Both the position numbers and the translations under genes were made by a program. The notes beneath the pieces are model-generated. The model saw only the letters and a program-made list of their open reading frames with translations, was not told where the DNA came from and ran no database searches. Shown here piece by piece: positions 1 through 10,522 of a DNA stretch of 64,000 nt (position 1 is its first letter; each line of letters begins with the position of its first letter). The stretch spans positions 6,820,001 to 6,884,000 of the forward strand of contig JBANDB010000001.1 in NCBI GenBank assembly GCA_037576215.1, in the 5' to 3' direction. The DNA comes from Armillaria gallica (lineage: Eukaryota > Basidiomycota > Agaricomycetes > Agaricales > Physalacriaceae).

Positions 1-765
1 CTGTAAATGACATGGCATTGGGAGATATCGAGTGACCGGACCATTCAGGTTGAAGATCGGAAAATACAGAAGATGGACGTACATAGCTAGGAAGAATGCG
101 AAAACGGATCCTAACTTTAGGTTGTATGTATATCTGCGTCGGGGATATCTGTGATCCTGTTAGGCAACTTGAATCGCGGCTTCTGGCGCAGTCTAACGCT
201 CCAGGGTTCCATCCACGCTGAGGGTGCATCCGTATCGCAATGGAGAAAGCAGAGTGGAATCCAAATAGGCCTCAGGTTTGTTTCTTGCCCCATTGACAGA
301 GCCGCTCTAGATGAACACGATCAAGGACGGGCCGCGTTCAGTTGTCGCAAGATGAATCAGCTTGCTGTCAATATGCTGTTCGCTCTAAACGTATGGGAAT
401 TTGAAGCCCTAGGTAAGAAGTGTCATTGTGGGAGCGACACAAGCGATAACCGGTGCATCAGATAGACATCAAGGCTAGTTCCCCCATCAGCTGGCCATCC
501 GTCGACCATCATGAAGTTGGCGACGCTCGTATGCCTGCAGCCTGGTCCCCATTGCCCTAGTCGCAGCACAGACGTAGACCATCTAGCCCATCGTGAATAG
601 CGATGACGCGACAACGTCAACGACGGTAGGACTGCCTACTCCGTAGGCCAAAAGAAGCAAGCGCAAAGAAACGATAACTTGCCACCATGCAGGTCGACCA
701 CTTTGAACCCTCTCCCGACGACGACAGCTACGATACCGATATCGATATCCTCGAGAGTATGCCAC
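1..765 (+). repeat. Segmental duplication, older (left) copy
   Basis: This block aligns along its whole length with 5475-6215, in the same orientation. Shared blocks start with CTGTAAATGAC and run through GATATCGAGTGAC, CCTAACTTTAGGT, TCGCAATGGAGA and GTGGGAGCGACA, then into the coding part of a GPI-protein gene. The two copies differ by many substitutions and small indels, so the duplication is not recent. The left edge lies at or beyond the window start. The right edge is at about 755-765, where similarity stops abruptly and a decayed oxygenase gene begins. Confidence 0.8.
511..765 (+). pseudogene. Dead copy of the Ser/Thr-rich GPI-protein gene
   Basis: This is the left paralog of the intact gene at 5969-6490. 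The ATG at 511 is kept, but the signal-peptide region carries an indel that shifts frame after MKLATLV, and a TAG follows in the ACGTAG stretch. The intron region and the first 50-60 bases of exon 2 are recognisable, including the CGATACCGATATCGATATCCTCGA block. The rest of exon 2, with the Ser/Thr-rich stalk and GPI signal, is missing and unrelated sequence follows. No product is expected. Confidence 0.75.
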
Positions 766-869
766 GAAGGCGGCGATGAGGTCGATAGTTGGTGGTGGTG
801 GTGGTCCGGAACGAAGGGCCGTGCAATCAATCTTATTCCGTAACGGTGACGTCGACCGCTGGAGATCAA

Positions 870-1880
870 CCTTTCTATCCACTACCAAAACTGTCGTCGA
901 AACGACCTTGTTCGTGGGCAAGGAGGTCGATGTCCGGCTTCACAGGCTCGTCATGTATGACAAGGGCGGACACTCTGACTGGCACCACGACTTGACCCAC
1001 GGGAAAAACCACCACGCCACCGTCCTGGTTACATCCTGGTCAGGCAGCGCATTCCATCTCCAGCACGAAGGTAACGAGGTGGCCATGGACATGCATCCCA
1101 GAATCACCGGCGCCTCCGAACTCCAACCTACATCAATCTCAAAGCCGTGGCATTCTACACTGACATGGAGCATCAAGTCGAGCCCGTCACGTCTGGAGCA
1201 AGGCTTGTCCTCCAATACGATGTGATCGTCTTGCTTATACTCCCGGGGAGTATGAGTTTACGACCCTCGATATCGTGAGAGGGAATTTGCGGATGAATTC
1301 CATGGAGGAGGACTTCGGTCTAGGCCGCCACACGAAAACGAGCGTCAGTTCCCATCGTCCTCTCCTTGCGATATCCAGGCTCTCATTGATGCAATCCAGA
1401 AAGGCGTTTCCAGCGGTATAGAAGAGATAGGCATTCCGCTTCGTCACCTCTACTGGCAATCCAGGAAGTATCTGAAAGGATTTGATGCTGCCGTATACGC
1501 TGCACTCAGTCCTACATACGACGTGTCATTTTTACCGGTGATTCTGCGCGGAAACTCGGACCACTCTTTATGTGGTGAGTGGTCCGAGTCCAAACCGTTC
1601 CTCTTCACCGCCAACACCATTTATTTCCTTCTCCCACAACCTTGCGATTTCCTTTTCCGCTTCGTACCCTCGGTTCCATCGCATATAGCTCATACCAAAG
1701 CTTGTACCGCCAACTCAAACCAGGATGATGAACGCATTCGGAACATTGCTCTCAGGCTCTTCAGGCCACCTACCTGCATACCTCGATACCTCGGGGATAC
1801 AGCTAGCGAACATTTCTCGCGACTGGTCGAGTCTGCACATCGATGTTGTGAGATATGCGAGCTTCTCATGGCGGACAGTT
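870..1880 (+). pseudogene. Decayed 2-oxoglutarate/Fe(II) oxygenase-like gene
   Basis: Conceptual translation shows the iron-binding double-stranded beta-helix of a prolyl-4-hydroxylase-like oxygenase common in mushrooms. The first block is KGGHSDWHHDLTH with the H-x-D iron ligands. About 40 residues later, in a different frame, comes VAFYTDMEHQVEPVTSGARL (about 1151-1210), with the distal His and the Arg that binds 2-oxoglutarate. A third block near 1415-1500 (GIPLRHLYWQSRKYLKGFDA) and one from 1523 look like the C-terminal region of the same family. The frame change near 1124 has no room for an intron, so I read it as a frameshift. No start codon or 5' exons were found; the left side is the duplication breakpoint. 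Family assignment is from motif recognition. Confidence 0.6.
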
Positions 1881-1882
1881 AG

Positions 1883-3337
1883 TCGCTGTTGGGTTCTCGT
1901 ATCGATCTACTTACGTGTTGGCTTATTTCCGAGGGGATTTCTCAGTATATAAGCTAGGATATTTCGTAGTTAGTCCCCATGTCGCGTTTGCCAAAGATGT
2001 AAGCCATTTTTGCTACTCACTTCGTTTGAGAACAGCCCCGCGATTCTAACAGATGTCTTTGGTTACTTACGCGGCGCAAAAGATTGTCAAGACCAAGGAT
2101 GGCACTCACAGGCTGGGCGTTAATGCTGCTCCGTATCCTTGCTGCTGTTGACGGGTAGTACTACAAGGTGCCTGCCCTTTTCGTCGACTTCTCTACCGGT
2201 ATGAAGTAGTGCCATCCTCTTCGACTGGTGGATGAATCTCATCGTGAGCCTCCTTCTCTTCCGTCTCCTCTGCTTCATCAAGTCTTTTCTGCCCTGTCCC
2301 GTTCTGGTGTCCCGTTTCCGTTCCTTTGTTTGCGTGCTCATTGTGTTCCCATGGATTGTTGTTCCTGTGTTTGTGTTCCGGCCGTTGGGTAAATTCGAAT
2401 ACTAAAGAAGCGGGAGATGCAGTTGAAGCGTGAACGAGATGGACAGACTAAGGAAGTGAACTTCTCGATATCGATCTTCCAGAGTCGAATGATGAAGAAG
2501 AAGAGCCAAGAAGGAAGAAGCCCAAGGTCGAGGTGCAGTCTCTACCGCCCACCACAATTGTACCCGCTGGTCCCCCTGTTGTACCCAAAAAGATGAAGCG
2601 TGGTCGGCCGTGTAAGGTGAACCGCCTAAAATTTGGAGAGAAGTCTTTGCATATCTATATTTTACAATATCCTTGTTATAGGGAGGGCTAACGGCTTGGA
2701 TATTTCTGCAGTGCCAAACTATGTATTCGTTCTAGAATCAATCGTAATAAACGATTGACCCTCGAATCTCTATCTTTTGACAATACCCAGATATTTCCAG
2801 CCATCAACACAATGGACACATCGGTAGTTAATCACTGGTGAGCCCAGTCTGTCCAGGAATCGAAAGAACGGGGTCCTGATAAACAGAAACATAGTTCCCT
2901 GGAATGGTGATACCAGGATGATGGCCTGCGTGCATGGTCGGTTGTCCCGGGGGTGCTCCATATACGCTTCAGGCTCGTTTCCGAATAGGAAATAAAATAT
3001 CTTCTCGTCGCTGGTCTCACGTCGCGGTTATGCAAGGCCAGCCTAGTGCTACCCATGTTATTTAGATTTCAAGATTCCTTCCTCCTGCATCCCAGTTGGC
3101 GACTTATAAACATTCACTTGCTTGCTTGTCAAGTAAAAATACTTACCGGAACCAATGCCGGAAAGCCTTCTCGTCGTCGTCGGAAACTCAGTTTCATCTC
3201 ATCTCAAATTTGTTTTGTCGTCCGTGTTTACTCGTTTACACAAGCAGTCAATGATACGCCATAATGCACACTTGCTCGTCTATTCCTTGATTTGAATACA
3301 GGTCCAAGCAAAGTCAACTCGTACTCGTCTCTAATCA
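1883..3337. other. Stretch without a supported gene
   Basis: No continuous coding model is supported. Around 2470-2620 one frame reads as a short acidic then basic segment with an AT-hook-like KRGRPCK, which may be an exon remnant of a nuclear protein, but both flanks run into stops. The 3' half is the region downstream of the UbiA gene. Confidence 0.4.
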
Positions 3338-4315
3338 TCAGGCATGATGGAATAGCTGAAATTGAGCTGAACAAAGCCAGATCTGAGACTCGTAACGATT
3401 AGAAATGTACATGATAAATAGGAAAGCATCTCACATTATAGAGAACGTAGGAGAGGCGATCTGCAGGGACGGTGCGAAACAGCATAAAACGACCTCCTAC
3501 TACTATTGCAGCTGAGATCAGGAAAATCTGGGCAATGGCAGTCTGAGAAATGGCTCCCAGCCACATCGACCACATCAGGAGAAGGATCATGCTGATCCTA
3601 CTCGCCGTAGGCGCTACAATTGGTAACGTTTTACGGCCCTGCATGCGATCTCCCGGTACGTCTTGAAAATCTTGAGCATGTATAGTAGTGAGGACAATGA
3701 GAGCGCCTCTGAGTATCGCCTCGGTAATTGAATCGCCCAACACTCCATGTGTACCTACCTTGAGAGGTCGAATAGCGTTAGACGAAAGATCGAACATGAA
3801 TACTTGCCTGAGACAATGGTACATGCACCGGCCTGGAAAGAGTAGTATCCCAGAGCATTGGTAACATTTTTGGTGAACCAATGTGCATCAAACCCGAGCT
3901 CGTTGCTCATCAAGATCCCGATAGTCAGCAAGACACTGGGTCGAACAACGCTGAACAGGTACGATAAATCAAAGCATGCGACTGCTAAAGCCCATCGCAG
4001 AAACCTGGCTTTTGAGCGGGAAATTCGCCCGGCAGCGATAGGTCTCCAAGGCTTGTTCAGCAAATCCTCCGCTTCTCCGATAAGCTGGTTGGAGACGCAA
4101 AATTGCAGGAGATGGAGATAGACCCAGATACTTGCTCTCGCAACCGAAAAGACCCCAGGCGGATGCGACGATGAAGTAGCGGCAAAGAGTATCTAGTGAC
4201 TATATCAGCAATTCCAGACTTATAGTAGAAGCGCGCGAGAACGTACGACAGGGAAAAATGTCGTTTTCAAATCAGATTGAGTGAACAAAAACAAGGTGAC
4301 AAGGGCGTCCTTCAT
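3338..4315 (-). CDS. UbiA-family integral membrane prenyltransferase
   Basis: Minus-strand gene with four exons: 4315-4247, 4192-3808, 3754-3435 and 3382-3338. It encodes 272 aa with consistent phases. UbiA enzymes are multi-helix membrane proteins that transfer a prenyl chain to an acceptor, or in some fungal members act on terpene substrates. The first Asp-rich region reads NQLIGEAEDLLNKPWRP and the second HAQDFQDVPGDRMQGRKTLP; both are diagnostic metal-diphosphate binding loops. The rest is hydrophobic helices. Intron 2 (3807-3755, 53 bp) has a GC donor (CAG|GCAAGT) and is needed to join the frames. The protein is on the short side, with a brief N-terminus. I see no terpene synthase, P450 or polyketide synthase next to it, so the substrate cannot be inferred. 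Confidence 0.85.
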
Positions 4316-5474
4316 TTTCCGTTCTCAAAAAATGAACACCCTTAGGGCATTTAAGCTATCGAAATTGAAAGGGTCTGAGCTTTGTCGCGTTATCCGCACA
4401 TGCGGGCGAGCCGAGAAGAGCATACTAGACTGGTAAGAGTCTCTAATTGTGGTACTACAAGTGCCGCTGCGTGAAAGATGGCGGTATCGCTGGATGATAC
4501 ACTACCCTGTGCTCACCAAACTTCAAGTTTGCCTTGACTTCGCCCAATGCCTGGATGCTCTAGAAATAATTCTATTCGCCCAGGTCTGCACTAGGTCATG
4601 TTTCATGATACCAACATGGTCGAAGCAGCTCTGAAGTCCGGGAAAAGTGGATGTGCCATGTGGTGGTGGTCCGGCGGGGGTGGGAAGCCATAATGGACTT
4701 GTACTAATCAGGCTTATCTCCTCCCCGTTATACATACCAATCACAAGCTAAGACCGTGTGTATACGTGTCTGATATCTATGAATGAGAGGAGGAGGATAT
4801 CGGTGTCCCTGAGAAGGAAACCTAGCCAGAGTCCATGATTAAGTAATTCTGCATGCTGTTCGTACTTACCTTGCTATGAGATCGGCGTAACTACTCCATT
4901 CAAGGTGATTTCAGGATAGCGAGCCTTTGCAATTAGTTGGCCCTTGCTGATGATTACTGGTGTATCTGGAACATTAGACAGATACAAGGTTTTTGGAATC
5001 AATTAAGGAATATGGTGAACCGTAGAATTGTCGACATTTCTATCGTGCCGAATACTTTGACCTATGAACGAAGAGTCATGTCCTGTAGGGAAATTGGCAT
5101 GTATTGGTACCTTGATCGCGGATTCAGTTGGTATCACAATCCAGTCCTGTGATCGTACCTCCCCTGCAATCCGGCTGTTGCGGGATGAGCCTTATTCCGG
5201 CTTAATCGAAAGTTATTGGTCTCGTGTAGAACCTGCAGCTCTCTCTCCGAACGATGGAAAGGGAATATTGAATGCGATTAGCGAGGCTTAGAGCCAACGT
5301 CCTCTGAAGCTGCGAAGACTCGGCACCAGTTCTTAGACTGCGCCAGATACAAGTCTGCGAACTTGTAGTCTCCCCCAGACTCTCAAATCAAAGAAAGTCG
5401 GATGGTTGGCGGCGATGTCAGCAAGACAGAACTCCTCCCTTACATGCTAGACTCTTATAGAATGTGTCATTTGC
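4316..5474. other. Stretch without a supported gene
   Basis: This holds the promoter side of the UbiA gene and about 1 kb of unassigned sequence. A 75-codon open frame at 5064-5291 has no recognisable motif or plausible partner exon. I see nothing else I can support. Confidence 0.4.
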
Positions 5475-6215
5475 CTGTAAATGACTTGGCATTGGGCGAT
5501 ATCGAGTGACTGGACCCTTGAAGATCGGAAAACACGGATGATATATAGCTAGGAAAAATGCGACGACAGACCCTAACTTTAGGTAGTATGTGTGTCCGCG
5601 GTAGGGTATCTGTCCTGTTAGGTAGCTCGAATCACAGCCTAATACTCCGTCGACGCTGAGGGTACATTCGTATCGCAATGGAGATGGCAAACGCTGGCAG
5701 AGTGAAATCTAGATAGCCTTGCCTAGTGCCCACAGAGTCGGTCTAGTCTCGGGATGAACACGGTCAGGACGGGCTGCGTGTAGTTGGTTCAATGTTGCAA
5801 GATGAGCCGTTTTGCAGTCAATATGCAGTTCGCTGCAGATGTATGGAAACTGAAGCCGTCGTCTGGCATAGCCTAGGTAAAAAGTGCCATTGTGGGAGCG
5901 ACATGAGCGACAACCGGTGATATACATCAAGGCCAGTTCCCCCATCAGCTGGCCATCCGTCGACCATCATGAAGTTACTGATGCTCGTATTGCTGGTCCC
6001 CGTAGCCCTAGTTGCAGCACAGACGTACACCATCGAGCCCATCACGACTAGCGATAACGTGACAACGTCGACGACGGTGTCAGGGCTGCCTACTCCGTAA
6101 GCCAAAGGGGGCAAGCGCAAAGAAATGATAACTTACCATCCACGCAGCTCGACCACCACCTTGAACCCCCTCCCGACGACGACAGCTACGATACCGATAT
6201 CGATATCCTCGACGG
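5475..6215 (+). repeat. Segmental duplication, right copy
   Basis: This is the partner of 1-765, in direct orientation about 5.5 kb away. It covers roughly 490 bp of upstream sequence plus exon 1, the intron and the start of exon 2 of the intact GPI-protein gene. Because the upstream region is included, the duplication carried promoter and gene together. The UbiA gene and the decayed oxygenase lie between the copies. Confidence 0.8.
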
Positions 6216-6490
6216 AGAGTGAGGATACAAGCTCTACGGAGGCCACAGTTTCATCGGCATCCTCGTCGGATAGCATAACTTTGACCACTGCCACCGAAAC
6301 GACCACTAGCCTCTCGGCCCCTGTCACGACGACCACCAGCGTGTCGAGTACCAGCGGCTCCGCTGTGTCTTCAAGTGCAGCTGTCTCCACCAGCGTAGCC
6401 CCTTCACCCTCCAATGCTGCTGTAGGAAATAATCACAACGGATTGTGGTCGGGAATGTTGGGTGTTGCTCTTGCCGCGCTAGCGATTTGA
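5969..6490 (+). CDS. Small Ser/Thr-rich GPI-anchored surface protein
   Basis: Two exons, 5969-6096 and 6148-6490, joined by a 51-bp intron, encode 156 aa. The N-terminus is a typical signal peptide (MKLLMLVLLVPVALVAAQ). A stalk of about 100 residues follows, very rich in Ser and Thr and likely heavily O-mannosylated. The C-terminus has small residues and a hydrophobic tail (LWSGMLGVALAALAI), as expected for GPI-anchor addition near an upstream Asn/Gly. It should sit on the plasma membrane or in the cell wall. Most of the chain is low complexity, so no catalytic role can be inferred. A dead paralog lies at 511-765. Confidence 0.85.
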
Positions 6491-8955
6491 TATAGCGAAT
6501 GTCCCATGTCGGAAATACAGAAACAGGACTTGTACTCGTAGGAATTGAAGCATGTTTGTGGCCGTAGCCAAAAATGGAATTTTGAGGTTGGGTCAAAGTG
6601 GTGGTTCGTGTCTGAGTTACACAGGGACGTGTTTCTCTCTGCACCGCCATGTGTCCACATTGTCCCGTATCGCTCTCGTCGCCACGGCCCCTTATGGATA
6701 TCTTTATTGGCGGCAATGACTTCTTTCCTTGCAATATTTTTCATCCCAGCATTGTTCACCCTTGTCGGGGGACGGCTCTCAAAGGTTGAGGATCCAATTA
6801 TCTGCCAGCTTTCGGTGAGTCTGTCGTCGTGCACTCGTCCTTCTCGCTGACCAGAAATATCCGAATTCGGTTTCCGTGCGCTCAGATGGCTGGAATTATA
6901 TCTGTCTACTTACCCGTATTCTCCAAGTTATTCTCGCGCGGCGTGCGTCTCTATCAACTGGTTGCCCGACGACGGCATCGTTCTAGGATTCAAAGGCAGG
7001 ATTTGGGTAGCTTGGAAGTTCTTGCTGGGAGTGCGTTCCAGTCTGTGCCCTGCAGAAAACGGAATTCTGTACGTTTCTGTGTTCGTGTCGGGGGATATAG
7101 CAATATCGCCCGCCTCAGAATCGGACACGAGCTATGCATATAGAGGATCCCAGGGCGCTGCTAGAACTAGCTGGTAGTATCAAGAAGTATCAGGAAGCCT
7201 AGGAAACCTATAACATGCGGGTATATGCTGTTGTTGCAGTCCATCTATTCAGGCTGAACTCGTTCCTCCAGATCCATACAATACACCGCTCTCGATTGGA
7301 CCCTTTCGTGCGCCTATCTTCGATCTCTCTTTCACTCCACTGACATGAAGCGTTGAAGATACCCGGATACCTCCTGGGCCTGCCTTCCGAAAAGTTGAGA
7401 GCCGCTACTGAATCGGTCTATGTACAAAACATCGGCGGAGCAGTTGTTTCAAGCTATCCCTTACTTTTGTAAGCACATTGATTTTCCTTTATCGCCTCTT
7501 CGCTGATTGGTACACATTAGTCGTTACCGGCTTTCAGCATCGCGTATTACATTCACTCGTCTCTTCAAATCTGGTGATCCGTTAGATATCTCCCGCTGGT
7601 ACATCAGCCACGTTGGCACATGGATATCCTTCCTGGGGCAACAAATTCATCGACTACTATCTCCTCATTTGTACGAAGGAACGATACAGAATTCAATTGT
7701 ATGACGATAGATATGATGAGATGCCTGCGATCGCTGACAATCCTGGCAAGAGACGTCCTCCATGCAGGTACTTGTCTTTTTCTGAAAAACAAACATCGCT
7801 GATTTTATCAAGGTCATTATAATTGAGGAGCCTTCGGCAGTAAGTCGAGGACAGCTTCCCGGGGAAAACATTGCCGTAAAAATCGTACACAATTGTGCGT
7901 GGAACGGCTCTGAAAGCTAGATGGACCAACGAGCCTGAGGTGCCATGCGCCATGAGCATCTTTCCGTTCGGATTGGGCGTGCAGCTTTCCGATGGGATAT
8001 TTGGGCTGATCGTCTACAGTACTGCCGAGGAGGTGCGCAGTGGTTCCTCAAGAAACGCGGTCTCGCCACGCGGCTAGCAGTCAGTGGAGCAGTAATAGGT
8101 GGCGAAATACAGTCACTGGTCGTGCGAAAATTGTATGCCTTCCCAACTCCTTGTCGCGCAATTCTGATGTCTGTGTAGGCCAGTGAAAGTGGGATTTAGA
8201 AAGACTTGATGATATTTGCGAACTTTACGGGTGAGCAGTCTCCAACTCCGGACCCTGTTGCTCGTTTCTCAACCTTTTCGCTTTTTAGGACGTGTCCCGG
8301 TAGCCGGAGCGATTCTCTCAGCAGCAGAGAGGAACTGGGTTGCAGTAACCAAGTGTTCTGGCGGCGTGTCGGCACTTGGATCGCCATGCATACCCTATGG
8401 TGAGCTTGTTCATGCTTTCCTCTATTTATGGTATTTAACGTGCAATGCGAAGCCAAGCTGTCACGTTTCGCCAATGCTCTCAATTACTTTATTTTCAACC
8501 GCTTGTTGCTTTCCGCGTTTTCTTTTTATCTTGTTTTTCTTGTTATCGGATACTTACTCTATGGGTATCCTACTGATCAAACTGTTTGTCTGCTACCAAA
8601 GCCAGTCCACATTGATCTCCAGCTGCGACGCATCGCGCAGCGCACGCCACTTGACAACTGCGTGGGATTTCTAGCCCAGAAAAGTAAAATTTCTGACTAA
8701 GGCTTCAGTCAGCTTTATCGCGTAGTGCCTGTCTCCGGTACAAATAAGATTCTTTCCACCTTGACGAGCTTATGATAGTAATCTTCCCCACCTTTTTTCG
8801 GTCTATCTACTATAGCTTCCTCTTGGCGTGTTTTCTCGCTTTCGTAGTCAAGTTTACCTTACCGGTCGAACTGGTATGTCCCTCCATTACATTTTTTGAC
8901 GCGACTAATAGCGCAAACGTAGGTCTCTGAGTCAACTACAAATGACCCGACGACA
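6491..8955. other. Stretch with coding-like fragments but no gene model
   Basis: Several pieces look coding but I could not join them. At 6715-6813 a frame gives a hydrophobic helix (SFLAIFFIPALFTLVGGRL), followed by a possible GTGAGT intron and a second frame from 6886. At 7360-7470 a frame reads GYLLGLPSEKLRAATESVY and leads through a plausible 53-bp intron into a frame from 7523 to about 7705. Others lie near 7895-8080 and 8290-8400. I recognise no family. This could be one or two multi-exon genes or decayed copies. Confidence 0.35.
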
Positions 8956-9864
8956 ATGGTCCAAGCTCTGCAGTTCTTGACTATTCCTGCAAAGACTAAG
9001 CACACGGCGACTGTGGTTCTGATACATGTAAAATCATTTTCATCTTCCACCAGAGCTCTGTGTTTAATTACTACAGGGATTGGGTGACTCGGGTAATGGC
9101 ATGATGCCTATAGCCCAATATGTCGGTTCTGACCCCGCATTAAGCCATGTCAAGTGGATTCTTCCTCATGCGTAAATTCGACTAATGGTTCTTATATTCC
9201 CGAACTCAATGAAGCTCTGCAGCCCAGCTCGTCCAGTTACAATCAACGGCGGAAGAGTCATGCCTGCATGGTAATGCCGTCAATTGTACGAATGTTGGAT
9301 ATTCACAAAATTTTATATAGGTATGACATCACTGCGTTCCAAGCCAATGCAGCGGAAGACGAGCTGGGGATAAAGAAATCCACCGAATCCCTTGCTGAAC
9401 TGATGCAGACCGAAATTGACGGCAGCATCGACGCGTCTCGGATCATTTTTGGTGGCTTCAGTCAGGGCGCTAGTCTATCCTTGTTCATGGGCCTGACGAT
9501 TGAGGAGAAGCTCGGTGGTATCGCGATGCTAAGCGGAAGGATGCTCGTTGAAGAATCGTTGAAGAAGGTGTGTTTATACGTTTATTTTTGCCCAATCACT
9601 GATCGTGAGTAGAATATAACCCCGCATGCCACGTCTATTCCTATTTTTATTGCTCACGGGGCAGAAGACCGCATCATAACGTTAGATCGTTCACAGTCGT
9701 CTGTTGCGGCTCTTAAACAGCTGGGGTTCACAGTGCATACGGGGACGAGCGAGAGCAATGGGGTCGCTTACAACATCTATCAGGGTCTCGGCCATTCTCC
9801 CGCCGATGTGAAAGTGCTCGGTGATTTAAAAGACTGGTTGAAGAAAACGATTCCTGCAAATTAG
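8956..9864 (+). CDS. Acyl-protein thioesterase (APT1/lysophospholipase family)
   Basis: Five exons (8956-9027, 9077-9171, 9223-9270, 9321-9567, 9613-9864) encode 237 aa, the usual length for this family. It is an alpha/beta hydrolase that removes palmitate from S-acylated proteins; it has no signal peptide, so it is likely cytosolic. All landmarks are present: the oxyanion-loop region HGLGDSGNG, the nucleophile elbow GGFSQG (Ser119), an Asp in HGAED (Asp173) and a His in GLGHSP (His215). The block DPALSHVKWILPHA followed by PARPVTINGG is characteristic. The phases of all four introns agree, so the gene looks functional. Confidence 0.9.
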
Positions 9865-10522
9865 AGGTGGTTCTACTGTAGGTAAGAATGTCGTTTGGTC
9901 TGTACAAGTGTTGATCTTCAATTCCTAAAGTTTGAGGATCGTGTAGCGTCAACTTACCTATATGCGACACAGCAGCAACTGCTGTCAGTCACCTTTTCAA
10001 TACAACTCTTAACGTACCATTAGTGGCCCCTAAATAGCCCAGGTTGTTCCCCTACATCACATTGCTCTGGGAGGGACGATAACGGACGGAGAATAATCGG
10101 AGTTGAAACAGTCACTCTGCAGCCGGCCCTCGAGATCATTTGATACACCGCCCCTCATACCACTACATTGCTTCCAAAGCGCGCCTCTCTTCGGCAACTG
10201 GTGCAAGGGGGCTGTACCATTGCACACCGCACATGGATGGGCCTACAGCAGGTAAAAGGGCGGAATACCGTGCTCGAGCCAAACTGCACTTATCTGGTCA
10301 CCTGTCGGTACCAAGCAAGAATATGCACTGAACGACCGCAAGCTGTTAAGAGACCAGAAGCCAGTCCGAAATCTACACTGTACTTTATTGTGCACGTCTT
10401 CGAAGCAGCGCCCACCATTGTTTTGCTCATGGCGTTCTTTGCTACCCATCTAGCTGTATCGAGCGGGTATAAAGCGTGTACAATGTTGGGAACTTTTTCA
10501 TTTGGAACTCTTTTATGACAAG
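9865..10522. other. Intergenic region upstream of the EEP gene
   Basis: No gene is supported here. Near the right end TATAAA at 10468-10473 lies about 50 bp before the ATG at 10523 and is a good core-promoter candidate. Confidence 0.5.

Noticed and set aside
6133..6414. 93-codon minus-strand frame opposite the GPI-protein gene
   Set aside because: Low-complexity Ser/Thr codons give open antisense frames; the plus-strand protein has a signal peptide and GPI tail.
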